Below, in pieces: positions 7,469-14,948 of a stretch of DNA of 17,342 nt. The notes beneath the pieces were generated by a model that saw only the letters and a program-made list of their open reading frames with translations, did no database searches and had not been told where the DNA came from. Positions within the stretch are counted from its first letter, which is position 1; every line of letters begins with the position of its first letter. The position numbers and the translations under genes were made by a program. This DNA is from Geobacter sp. UBA6802 (GTDB lineage: Bacteria; Desulfobacterota; Desulfuromonadia; Geobacterales; Pseudopelobacteraceae): the NCBI GenBank assembly GCA_002452325.1, contig DKFG01000280.1:24322-41663 (forward strand), in the 5' to 3' direction.

Positions 7469-8284
7469 GTGCGCCAGACCGTCATACTGTTTATCGTCTT
7501 GCTGCTTTCAGCAGCCACCCTTTCGGCAGCTTCATCCAAACCTGCCGATGGTGAACGACTGCTTCTGATCCGCAGTTCAGGAGGCAACGCATCCGAAAAG
7601 GAACAGGTGGCGCAGAGCGGCATCTACGACAGCATGGTGGAGTACCTGACCGACCGTGGTTATCGGGTGGTTGACCGCTCCCTGGCTGAACAGACTGCTG
7701 TCCAGATCGCCGCAACCCACGAGATCGACCCACACATCAACAAGGCCGCTGCCTACGGCCTCCAGTTCCTCGCTGAATATACCATCCATTTCAAGACCTC
7801 CACCTTTGTAAAAGATCCGGAAAAAGGGATCGGCGCCCTGGTGCGCGTCAGCGCCAAGATCGTCGACAACACCGGTGCCCGGATTATCACGGCCAAGACA
7901 GCTGATGCCTCATCCACGGGGCACAGTACTGAAGACGCCATTGAAAAGGCAGCCAGAAATGCCGGGAATAAACTGACGGAGCAGCTTGCCAAGGGCCTTG
8001 AGCTACATGTCAAACAGACCGGCATTGATGGCCGTACCGTAACCATGGTCTTTGAAGGGACCGATGCTCAGACAGATCGTTTGGCCGCTGCGCTGGAAAA
8101 GAGTCAGCTGGTTGCAACGATCAAAGAGGTTGAGTCGGGCGGCAACAAAAGCACGTTCGAAATCATCAGCAAGGTACGCAGAGACCAACTTGAGCGGGAA
8201 CTCCTGCGTATGGCATCGCAACAAGGAATCTCATTGCAGAAGATCAGAGCAGAAGGTAACCGGAGCACCTGGAAAATCAGATAG
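7469..8284 (+). CDS. Envelope operon gene 1: exported CsgG/FlgT-like protein, short paralogue
   Basis: A 271 aa protein of unknown function, predicted periplasmic. The Sec signal peptide is MRQTVILFIVLLLSAATLSAA with cleavage near residue 21. Residues 29-185 form an alpha/beta domain like CsgG, TolB-N or FlgT-middle (strand RLLLIRSS, helix IYDSMVEYLTDRGYRVVD, signature ATHEID at 82-87 and NKAAAYGL at 91-98, strand AEYTIHFK, AKIVDNTGARIITAK, helix DAIEKAARNAGNKL). Residues 189-271 are the C-terminal domain shared with genes 2 and 3 (ESGGNKSTFEI at 222-232, IRAEGNRSTWK at 259-269). It lacks the N-terminal domain of genes 2 and 3. I chose GTG 7469 because AAGGAG lies 6 nt upstream and a signal peptide follows at once; an ATG at 7406 is in frame but has no ribosome binding site and overlaps the promoter. 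Gene 2 begins 12 nt after the stop. Confidence 0.85.
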   Translation: MRQTVILFIVLLLSAATLSAASSKPADGERLLLIRSSGGNASEKEQVAQSGIYDSMVEYLTDRGYRVVDRSLAEQTAVQIAATHEIDPHINKAAAYGLQFLAEYTIHFKTSTFVKDPEKGIGALVRVSAKIVDNTGARIITAKTADASSTGHSTEDAIEKAARNAGNKLTEQLAKGLELHVKQTGIDGRTVTMVFEGTDAQTDRLAAALEKSQLVATIKEVESGGNKSTFEIISKVRRDQLERELLRMASQQGISLQKIRAEGNRSTWKIR

Positions 8285-8296
8285 GAGGATTTGAGT

Positions 8297-9406
8297 ATGA
8301 AACGTATTATTTTACTGACCATTGGCGTAGTACTTCTGTGTGCAAGTGCGGCACTGGCCACAACCGTTACCGCAACCGGCGAAGGGCCCAGCAAGGAAGT
8401 AGCGCTGGCAACGGCCATGCGCCGTGCTGTCGAACAGGGTGTCGGCACCTTTGTCAAGTCAGACACCACGGTTGTTGACTCTGCCCTGGTTGACGACAAA
8501 ATCCTCTCCCACAGCAAGGGGTATGTCACCAGCTATAAAATCACCAAAGAAGAGAAGACCGTTGACGGAGTAATGGTCACCATCACGGCAAAAGTCGACA
8601 ACAAGCTGCTGAAAGACGACATTGATGCACTCACCATCCTGCGTAAGAACGCGGTGGTGGGTAATCCGCGTATCTTGGTGGCATTCAGCAACAAGTCCAA
8701 AGACAAGGTATTCAAAGACAAGGAGTTTACTGAAGAGATCTACAACGGTATTGTTGAATCCCTCACCGACAAGCAGTTCCGGGTGGTTGACAAATCCGCT
8801 GCAGAACGGTTCTCCATGCAGCAGGCCGAGACCCACGAGATCGACGTGGATCTGAACAAGGCCGCAGCATACGGTCTCAAGTTTCATGCCGAGTATACCC
8901 TGTTCTACAATGTCAGCGGGGTGGTGCGGGATGGCGCTGTCGGCAAGAGTGTACTGTTGAATATCAAGACCCAGCTGATCGACAACACCCGCGCCCAGGT
9001 CATCACCAGCAAGCGGGTTGAACAGTCCGGCATGGGGCAGACCGTTGATCAGGCCCTTGAAAAAGCCGCACATCAGGGGGGCAAGAAGATCGTAAACCCG
9101 ATGATCGAAGTACTGCAGAAGCACTGGATGGACCAGCAGCAGAACGGCGCCATGTACACCATCGTACTGGATGGAGTGGATGATCCGGAGCAGATCGCCC
9201 AGTTCACCGAGATGTTTGAGAAGTTCCCCATGGCCACCGGCGCCAGAGAAGTCGAATCAGGCGGCGGCAAGACCACCTTTGAGGCAACCTACAAAGGGAA
9301 GCGCGATCAACTGGACCGTGATGTGATCCGTACGGCCAAAGAGCTTGGCTGGTCCCTGAGGAAAATCCGCGCCGAAGGGGCCCGCAGCACCTGGAAAAGG
9401 CTCTAG
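8297..9406 (+). CDS. Envelope operon gene 2: exported protein with FlgT_N-like, CsgG-like and C-terminal domains
   Basis: A 369 aa predicted periplasmic protein of unknown function. Signal peptide 1-21 (MKRIILLTIGVVLLCASAALA). Residues 22-112 resemble the N-terminal domain of FlgT/LPP20-like proteins (TATGEGPSKEVALATAMRRAV, GYVTSYKITKEE, VTITAKVDN). Residues 123-270 are the CsgG/FlgT-middle-like domain (PRILVAF, IVESLTDKQFRVVDKS, ETHEIDVDLNKAAAYGL at 178-194, QLIDNTRAQVITSK). Residues 285-369 are the C-terminal domain, predicted beta-alpha-beta-beta-alpha-beta (YTIVLDGVDD, ESGGGKTTFEA at 320-330, IRAEGARSTWK). ATG 8297 has AGGAGG 8 nt upstream (8283-8288); a TTG at 8291 is too close to that site. 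The ribosome binding site overlaps the gene 1 stop codon, so coupling is likely. Confidence 0.87.
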   Translation: MKRIILLTIGVVLLCASAALATTVTATGEGPSKEVALATAMRRAVEQGVGTFVKSDTTVVDSALVDDKILSHSKGYVTSYKITKEEKTVDGVMVTITAKVDNKLLKDDIDALTILRKNAVVGNPRILVAFSNKSKDKVFKDKEFTEEIYNGIVESLTDKQFRVVDKSAAERFSMQQAETHEIDVDLNKAAAYGLKFHAEYTLFYNVSGVVRDGAVGKSVLLNIKTQLIDNTRAQVITSKRVEQSGMGQTVDQALEKAAHQGGKKIVNPMIEVLQKHWMDQQQNGAMYTIVLDGVDDPEQIAQFTEMFEKFPMATGAREVESGGGKTTFEATYKGKRDQLDRDVIRTAKELGWSLRKIRAEGARSTWKRL

Positions 9407-9415
9407 GAGGCAATC

Positions 9416-10546
9416 ATGCAGCGATTACTTGCCCTGGCACTTATACTCACGCTTGCCCTGACCGGCCTTGCCGCTGCTGAACCGTTTTCAGCATCGGGAC
9501 GCGGTACCACGGAAGAGGCGGCGATTACCCAGGCCCTGAACAACACCCTTGATCTGGCAGTCAAGCAGATCCTAGATGAAGAGACCGTCAAGAACAACAA
9601 ACAGAAAATTACCCAGGCACTGAAAGGCAAGACACGCAAACTTGCCCGGGTAGTGCAAAAGGGTGAACCGGAGTTTACTGGTGCCGGTTACGAAATCAAC
9701 CTCACTGCTGAAATCAACTTGAAGGCCCTGGAGAAGGAAATCGACGCCCTTGGTCTGATGCAGGACACCATGGGCAATCCGCGTATCATGGTGCTGTACA
9801 ACCCCAACCTGCCCCAAGGGGCAACACTGGGCAGCACCCGAGCCGACCTGGAGGCCTTTTTTGACAACTCCTACGGGGCAATTGTTGAGGTTCTGGCAGA
9901 CAAAGGTTTTGATGTTATCGACAAGTCCTCTGCCCACCAGTTTTCAGTACAGGTGGCTGAAACCCATGAAATGGACCTTGATACTAACAAAGCTGCACTC
10001 TATGGCCTGAAATACCAGGCAGATCTGGTGTTGTACTACCAGACCGTGGGGATAGGGCGCCAGGGTTACTGGCACTACAGTGGCGGGGCGGCCAAGATGT
10101 TCTTGCGGGCCCAACTGATCAACCCCAGCACCTCGCGGGTAATTGCCAGCAAGGATGTTGAATCCGGCTCATATGCAGGCACCCTGCAGGAGGCGCTCTA
10201 CCGCGCTGCCAAGGATGTGGGACACAAGGTAGCCAACGTCATGATCGAGTCGATCAAGAAGAGCTGGAAACGTGAAAAATCCGGCGCCGGCACCTTTATT
10301 GTGGTACTGGACGGCGTGGCAGACGTGGATGAAACCACCGCCTTCAAGGATGCCCTTAAGGCAGTTCCCGGTCTGGAAAACATCCGCGAACGGGAGTCGG
10401 GCGGCGGTAAGACCACCTTTGAAATCAAATCAGGCGGTTCAGCTGATGCCGTCAAAAGCGCCATCAACAAGGTGGGCAAACAGTTGGGCTGGTCGTTGAA
10501 GCTGATCCGCTCCGAAGGCTCGCGCAGCACCTGGAAGCGGCAGTAA
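9416..10546 (+). CDS. Envelope operon gene 3: exported paralogue of gene 2
   Basis: A 376 aa predicted periplasmic protein of unknown function. Signal peptide MQRLLALALILTLALTGLAA, cleaved near AAA-EP (residue 21). The domain order matches gene 2: FlgT_N-like 22-112 (FSASGRGTTEEAAITQALNN, YEINLTAEINLKALE), CsgG-like 122-275 (PRIMVLYNP, IVEVLADKGFDVIDKS, ETHEMDLDTNKAALYGL at 182-198, QLINPSTSRVIASK), C-terminal 290-376 (TFIVVLDGVADVDE, ESGGGKTTFEI at 327-337, GWSLKLIRSEGSRSTWK). An insertion near residues 130-150 and a glycine/tyrosine stretch near 212-224 (RQGYWHYSGG) are not in gene 2. AGGAGG at 9405-9410 overlaps the previous stop and lies 5 nt before ATG. Confidence 0.87.
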   Translation: MQRLLALALILTLALTGLAAAEPFSASGRGTTEEAAITQALNNTLDLAVKQILDEETVKNNKQKITQALKGKTRKLARVVQKGEPEFTGAGYEINLTAEINLKALEKEIDALGLMQDTMGNPRIMVLYNPNLPQGATLGSTRADLEAFFDNSYGAIVEVLADKGFDVIDKSSAHQFSVQVAETHEMDLDTNKAALYGLKYQADLVLYYQTVGIGRQGYWHYSGGAAKMFLRAQLINPSTSRVIASKDVESGSYAGTLQEALYRAAKDVGHKVANVMIESIKKSWKREKSGAGTFIVVLDGVADVDETTAFKDALKAVPGLENIRERESGGGKTTFEIKSGGSADAVKSAINKVGKQLGWSLKLIRSEGSRSTWKRQ

Positions 10547-10576
10547 CTACTTGAAAAGCAGAAAAGGAGGAGGAGT

Positions 10577-11704
10577 ATGAAACGGGTTCTATTGCTGTTG
10601 ATCACACTGGGACTGGTGCTGGTGCCGCTACTGGCCGCCGCCGAGGTCCGCACCTATACTGAAATTGTTACGATCAAGGTTACCGATGATGAGTACACCG
10701 CCCGCAAGAAGGCCGAACAGCGCGCCAGAGAACAGGCCCTGGAGCATTACCTGCGCGATGTGTATCCTGATCGTGCCGCAACCCTCAACCTGACTGGTGA
10801 TGAAAAATACATCAAGGATCTTGAGATTCTTGAAAGCAGTGTCAGCGGCATGTTCTCCAAAGAACTGAAGGCCAAGGTCAAGGTTACCATTAATGAAGAA
10901 GCGGTGCGGGCTTATCTGAAACGGCAGGGGGCAGTAACCGGCAAGAACGAAGAGCGCCGGATTGTGGTGATGCTGATCCCCGGCAAGATGGACACGGGCG
11001 ACGCCCCTATGATCCTGGACAATGTCAGGGCAGAGGTACGCCGCAGCCTGACCGCAGCCGAGTACACGGTGATCGATTCTGACGATGAGGCGGTCAACCA
11101 AGCCCTGACTGAAGAAGCCGACTACAACAAGATGGTCCAGCATATGAACAAGATTGCCGACCAGCTGGCCGACAAAGGTGAGTGGCTGGTGCTGGGCAAG
11201 GTGGATATCGATGTAACCCAGGACGGCAGCATGAAGTCCTACCATGCCCTGATGACCGGCAAGGCGGTCAGCCTGACCAGCCGCGATCTTATGTGGGAAG
11301 GCAACGTTGACGGACTGGCGCGGGTACGTGCCAGCGAATCACCCAAGGCCGCCCTGCGGATGGCTGCCATCAACGGCGGCAAACAGTTTGCCAGTGAAGT
11401 AGTTGGAAGCCTCAACACCAAGACCCTGACCCAGGAGCGCCGTGGCGCCCGCTATGAAGTCATTTTCCCTACCGCTGGCAACTACGGTGTTGAGCGCAAG
11501 CTGCTCAAACTGTTGAACGACGACATCAAAGGCCTGAAAAATATCAGCAAGAAGAATCGCGGCAAAGGAGATATGGTGGTAGACCTGTACTATGTCGGCA
11601 AGATAGACGAACTGGTGGACCTGCTGTATGACAACTTCCAGAAAGACTCCCAGTTCAAACGCTGGAACCCCCAGATCGAAGGCAACAAGGTCGTCTTTAA
11701 ATAA
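10577..11704 (+). CDS. Envelope operon gene 4: exported, divergent member of the same architecture
   Basis: A 375 aa predicted periplasmic protein of unknown function. Signal peptide MKRVLLLLITLGLVLVPLLA, then AAAEV (cleavage near 22). Residues 23-115 are FlgT_N-like (EVRTYTEIVTIK, ARKKAEQRAREQALEHYL, KELKAKVKVTINEEA). Residues 127-285 are CsgG-like (RRIVVMLIPG, VRRSLTAAEYTVIDSDDE, IADQLADKGEWLVLGKVDID, KAALRMAAINGGKQFASEVV). Residues 290-375 match the predicted C-terminal fold (RYEVIFPTA, VERKLLKLLND, MVVDLYYVGKIDELVDLLYD, then N-P-Q-I-E-G-N-K-V-V-F-K). The T-H-E-[IM]-D, ESGGGKTTFE and RSTWK signatures of genes 1 to 3 are absent, so it is either an old paralogue or a related family. AAGGAGGAGG precedes ATG closely; the gap from gene 3 is 30 nt. 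Confidence 0.85.
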   Translation: MKRVLLLLITLGLVLVPLLAAAEVRTYTEIVTIKVTDDEYTARKKAEQRAREQALEHYLRDVYPDRAATLNLTGDEKYIKDLEILESSVSGMFSKELKAKVKVTINEEAVRAYLKRQGAVTGKNEERRIVVMLIPGKMDTGDAPMILDNVRAEVRRSLTAAEYTVIDSDDEAVNQALTEEADYNKMVQHMNKIADQLADKGEWLVLGKVDIDVTQDGSMKSYHALMTGKAVSLTSRDLMWEGNVDGLARVRASESPKAALRMAAINGGKQFASEVVGSLNTKTLTQERRGARYEVIFPTAGNYGVERKLLKLLNDDIKGLKNISKKNRGKGDMVVDLYYVGKIDELVDLLYDNFQKDSQFKRWNPQIEGNKVVFK

Positions 11705-11711
11705 CTCTGCC

Positions 11712-11744
11712 CCCGAGAACGGATCAATGACATCCGTTCTCGGG
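11712..11744 (+). terminator. Internal hairpin between operon genes 4 and 5
   Basis: A perfect 13-bp stem (11712-11724 with 11732-11744, beginning CCCGAGAACGG) with a 7-nt loop. No T-run follows (ATCTCTTATA), so it may be a leaky terminator, a processing signal or a stabiliser that sets the ratio between upstream periplasmic proteins and downstream lipoproteins. Confidence 0.5.
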
Positions 11745-11767
11745 ATCTCTTATAAAAAGGGGTTTTT

Positions 11768-13393
11768 ATGACGACAACATTTCGTATGAGCAGGATGCTG
11801 GGCCTTCTGCTGGCTGGGCTCCTACTGACGCAGCTGATCGGCTGCGCCACAACCACCTCATCGCTTGAATGCGGCGTTGAAACCATGAATCCGACGGTCA
11901 TGGGAGCCATAGACTCCTTTGAAAGCGCAGCGCTAGCCATCAAACTCTCCAACCAGGTGCTGCTTGAGATGCCGATCAGTGAGCAGGAAAGCTGGCCGGA
12001 ACTGCTGTACGGGGCACCTTCAGGCCTGGGCATGTTCAAGATGGGGTTATCACTCTTTGCTTCATCGCAAGGGATAACAGTGCCGCTGGAGATTGACCCC
12101 CAAACCGGTCTGCCCCGCCCCACCAGCGCCCTGTATATCTTCCTGAAAGAACGTGAACAGATGCTTGCCAAAGAGGCCAGCCGCGAAGACCTTGCCTTTT
12201 TCAGATCGCAACCGCCGCAGGTGATCGCTCGGGAGATCCCGTTTAAGCGCCGCAAACCGAATCTGGAACTGATTGACGAGCATATCTATCGTAATCCCCT
12301 GATGGCCTTTGGCGTGGTAACCGCCAACCGCGCAGAAATGGTACGTGTACAACAGGATATTGATCTGCTTGCCAAGGGGTTCAAGCAGTGTGACGCCTGG
12401 GTACATGCCTCACGGGAAGGCGATGTGAAACCGGCTGCCTGCCAGGACCCGGCCCTGAAACAGGACGCCCTGCAGGCTCGGATGAAAAAGGCTTCTTTTA
12501 CTGAAGACAAGCCGGTCCAACTACCCCCACCTGAGCCAGCTGCTCAAGAGCCGCAACCGGTAGTACCGCCCCCCATGGATCTTCGTGATGCCGTTGGCAG
12601 CAGTGCCAAGGCCGGCACTGCACGCAGTACAAAATCAAACAGAGGGCAGGACACGCGGCGTCAGCCGGTTAAAAACACCCGAAGCAATCAACGCAAGGCA
12701 ACCGAGCCTGCAGCACAGGCAACGGCTGCCAAACGCAGCAATGCCAACTCCTTTCCTGCTGCTAGACCGGAACAGACACCAAAACCAGCCGCCGGGGTAA
12801 TCTACGTCACAGAAAAGGATCGTCAAGTTGGCGAAAAGGCAGAAGAGCTTGAGGTTATGCAGCAAAACTACGGCAAGCTGGCAGGCCGCGTCTACAAAGC
12901 TGCCGTTGCCGGCGCTGATTTCAGTATGTCGGCCATGGTCAAAATCGGCTGTGCAATCGTCAATGGTACTCGGGCATTACCCAACATCCAGAACGAGTTT
13001 AAAGGGGCGCGTGGCGCCTACAACATCGCCATGGTCGTCTCCCGGGTCAAGATGATTATCAGTGCCTTTGGTTACTACAAAGACAATCTTGGGCTTCAGT
13101 ACACCGCCTATACCACTATGTACCAGCAGATCAAAGGAGCCTATCCTGAACTAAAGGATGATGAGCCGGTCCGTGACGAAAAAACCGCCCAGGCGCTGCA
13201 GCGCATTGAGCTGGCGCGGGCTGAATGGCGCCACCTGGAGCCGAAACTGCTGCTGGCCCAAGGTGAACAGGTCAACTTCACTGATGACGATCTGACGCGC
13301 ATCTCAACGTTAGCCAGGCTGTATCCAGACCACCAGTCAGTACAGCAGGATTTTCTGCTGGCCCTGAATCAAACAATTCAGGACCAACCATAA
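11768..13393 (+). CDS. Envelope operon gene 5: large lipoprotein with basic proline/alanine-rich linker
   Basis: A 541 aa lipoprotein of unknown function. The lipobox LIGC puts the lipidated cysteine at C26; residues 27-28 are Ala-Thr, with no Asp at +2, so outer-membrane sorting is likely. Residues 30-245 are a mostly helical N-terminal region (GAIDSFESAALAIKLSNQVLL; RAEMVRVQQDIDLLAKGFKQC). Residues 250-345 are low complexity, first proline-rich (QLPPPEPAAQEPQPVVPPP) then strongly basic (RSTKSNRGQDTRRQPVKNT, KATEPAAQATAAKR), probably disordered. Residues 350-541 are helical (EKAEELEVMQQNYGKLAGRVY, ARGAYNIAMVVSRVKMIISAF, RIELARAEWRHLEPKLLL). ATG 11768 has AAGGGG 5 nt upstream. Gene 4 ends 63 nt before, gene 6 starts 43 nt after. 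I do not recognise a family. Confidence 0.83.
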   Translation: MTTTFRMSRMLGLLLAGLLLTQLIGCATTTSSLECGVETMNPTVMGAIDSFESAALAIKLSNQVLLEMPISEQESWPELLYGAPSGLGMFKMGLSLFASSQGITVPLEIDPQTGLPRPTSALYIFLKEREQMLAKEASREDLAFFRSQPPQVIAREIPFKRRKPNLELIDEHIYRNPLMAFGVVTANRAEMVRVQQDIDLLAKGFKQCDAWVHASREGDVKPAACQDPALKQDALQARMKKASFTEDKPVQLPPPEPAAQEPQPVVPPPMDLRDAVGSSAKAGTARSTKSNRGQDTRRQPVKNTRSNQRKATEPAAQATAAKRSNANSFPAARPEQTPKPAAGVIYVTEKDRQVGEKAEELEVMQQNYGKLAGRVYKAAVAGADFSMSAMVKIGCAIVNGTRALPNIQNEFKGARGAYNIAMVVSRVKMIISAFGYYKDNLGLQYTAYTTMYQQIKGAYPELKDDEPVRDEKTAQALQRIELARAEWRHLEPKLLLAQGEQVNFTDDDLTRISTLARLYPDHQSVQQDFLLALNQTIQDQP

Positions 13394-13436
13394 AGCTTCG
13401 CTACAAGGCCCATTATCATTTAGAAGGAGGACTCCC

Positions 13437-14282
13437 ATGCTCAGAATATCACCTCTCAAACGTGCCCTGGCAGTTTTGTCGCTGTTGCTGATTGCCGGAT
13501 GTGCTGCTACACCCGAGTTAGTGTATGTAAAGGAGGCCCAACAGGTTACTACCCAGGCACTTGAACCGGTGATGCTTGAATCAGCCGAGCTTGAGGCAGA
13601 TCTGAAGCTGCCCAAGTTCAATAAGTACTTCACCCCTGATCAGGCTGATGACTTCATGCGGGTGATTCAGACTGAAATTGCCAATACCAAACGTTTTACC
13701 AGGGTGCTTTTGAACGCCTCAGAAGGTGATACCTACATAATTCAGCCTCGCATCGACCGGATAGATGGGCTGGTGGCGCCGATTGCCGCTGACCCAACCC
13801 GTAACCGCCTGACCATCAGGGCCCGTACCCGGCTTGATGTACTGTTGATAAACCAGCGCAACCAGAAAGAACTGGTCAAATCTTTTTATGACGAACGCAA
13901 GATTGAGGAGCGTATCTCCAAAAAAGTTCCGCTCACCCGCGAACTGAAGCAAGACTATGTCCTGCGAGCTGTCAACACCTCGTTCAGGGCTGCATCGGAC
14001 CAGCTGGGCAATGCCTTTAACCCCAGCTATGAAATGGGCAGCATCAGCAGAATCAACGGCAAAATTGCCTATGTGCAGATCAACACCACCAAACTGCGCA
14101 AGGTTCCGATGAAACAGCAGGCCGTTGAGATTGTGGATGATGGCAACCAGGTGCTGGCAAGTATCGCTGAGCTGCAGATTGAGGACGGCAGCCTTTCAGG
14201 TCGCTTCTATGAAAAAGGGGGGGCTTCGATCAAGGAAGGTTTGAAGGTCAGGGCACGGGTCAACGCCATGCTGTTTGAGTAG
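13437..14282 (+). CDS. Envelope operon gene 6: lipoprotein with FlgT_C-like C-terminus
   Basis: A 281 aa lipoprotein of unknown function. Signal peptide with lipobox LIAGC, lipidated cysteine C22, then Ala-Ala-Thr, which favours the outer membrane. Residues 50-195 resemble a CsgG/FlgT-middle-type domain (DDFMRVIQTEIANTKRFTRV, TYIIQPRIDRIDGL, NRLTIRARTRLDVLLINQRN, DYVLRAVNTSFRAASDQLGNAF). Residues 198-281 look like the beta-rich FlgT C-terminal domain (GSISRINGKIAYVQIN, QAVEIVDDGNQVLASIAELQIEDG, FYEKGG, IKEGLKVRARV). AAGGAGG lies just upstream of ATG 13437. It is the last gene of the operon, followed by a strong hairpin. The FlgT comparison is pattern-based, not searched. Confidence 0.83.
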   Translation: MLRISPLKRALAVLSLLLIAGCAATPELVYVKEAQQVTTQALEPVMLESAELEADLKLPKFNKYFTPDQADDFMRVIQTEIANTKRFTRVLLNASEGDTYIIQPRIDRIDGLVAPIAADPTRNRLTIRARTRLDVLLINQRNQKELVKSFYDERKIEERISKKVPLTRELKQDYVLRAVNTSFRAASDQLGNAFNPSYEMGSISRINGKIAYVQINTTKLRKVPMKQQAVEIVDDGNQVLASIAELQIEDGSLSGRFYEKGGASIKEGLKVRARVNAMLFE

Positions 14283-14314
14283 TCCCGACACCTGCGTCCA
14301 GCATGAGTCAAGAA

Positions 14315-14344
14315 ACGGGGGGAGGCTTAAAAGCCTCCCCCCGT
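14315..14344. terminator. Bidirectional hairpin terminator between envelope operon and ruvA
   Basis: A strong G/C hairpin: ACGGGGGGAGGC pairs with GCCTCCCCCCGT around TTAAAA. It ends one base before the ruvA stop codon (14346-14348). On the - strand the stem is followed by GTTTCTT; on the + strand by GTCTCATTTC. Both T-runs are imperfect, but the position suits both convergent operons. Confidence 0.75.
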
Positions 14345-14345
14345 C

Positions 14346-14948
14346 TCATTTCATCAAGATCTTCAACGCCAGTTTCAGCACCTCTTCCACCGTGGTATTG
14401 GCGGCACAATCCAGTTCAGCCAGCACCTTCCTGACCTGCAGGTCCTTGTACCCAAGGTTCAAAAGTGCGGAAGTGACATCATCAAGCACACTGTGTTCTG
14501 GCAACGACCGTCCAACCGCCTCAACGGCAGAAACCGCGCCGGTATCAAGCTTGGCTACCTTGTCCTTCAGTTCAAGCACCAGACGTTCTGCTGTTTTTTT
14601 TCCAATACCGGGAATGGCTGACAGTTTGTACAGATCACTCTGCATCAGCGCGGCTGCAAGCGGCGGCGGCTGGATGTTGGAGAGGATATCGCGGGCCAGC
14701 TTGGGACCTATACCGGAGACCGAAATCAAGAGCTGGAAAAAGGCCTTCTCGGTACGGGTCCGAAAACCGTACAGCTGAATCGCATCCTCACGCACACTGG
14801 TGTGGATATGCAGCGAGACCACCCCTTCTTCAGGCAGCTCGTAATAGGTAGAAAACGGGATCATCACCCGATAGCCGACCCCATGGACGTCAATGATCAG
14901 ATGATCCGGCGATTTGTGGGCTATCTGCCCGGTAAGCAGTGCAATCAT
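14346..14948 (-). CDS. ruvA: Holliday junction branch migration protein RuvA
   Basis: Binds four-way DNA junctions as a tetramer and loads the RuvB motor for branch migration in recombinational repair. The full-length 200 aa has an OB-fold domain 1-64 (MIALLTGQIAHKSPDHLIIDVHG start, YGFRTRTEKAFFQLLISV), two helix-hairpin-helix motifs (SGIGPKLA near 78-85 and IPGIGKKTAERL near 112-123), an acidic-poor linker near 135-150 and the RuvB-binding domain III 152-200 (DVTSALLNLGYKDLQVRKVL). ATG 14948 overlaps the ruvC stop as ATGA, with GGAGG 11 nt upstream (14960-14964). ruvB does not follow; a terminator hairpin does. Confidence 0.96.
   Translation of the reverse strand: MIALLTGQIAHKSPDHLIIDVHGVGYRVMIPFSTYYELPEEGVVSLHIHTSVREDAIQLYGFRTRTEKAFFQLLISVSGIGPKLARDILSNIQPPPLAAALMQSDLYKLSAIPGIGKKTAERLVLELKDKVAKLDTGAVSAVEAVGRSLPEHSVLDDVTSALLNLGYKDLQVRKVLAELDCAANTTVEEVLKLALKILMK

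Noticed and set aside
8459..9124. Open frame of 221 codons on the - strand inside envelope gene 2
   Set aside because: Gene 2 is supported by paralogy with genes 1 and 3; the antisense frame has no motif or start signal.
11727..11756. ATGACA and TATAAA with 18-nt spacing before envelope gene 5, a possible promoter
   Set aside because: Transcription would begin after the ribosome binding site, almost at the ATG, and the -35 lies in the hairpin.
11590..12255. Open frame of 221 codons on the - strand across genes 4 and 5
   Set aside because: It spans a hairpin and two supported genes, with serine/arginine-rich shadow composition.
12600..12621. 8-bp inverted repeat GCAGTGCC / GGCACTGC inside envelope gene 5
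   Set aside because: It lies within the Ala/Gly-rich linker coding region, where GC-rich codons make such pairing likely by chance.
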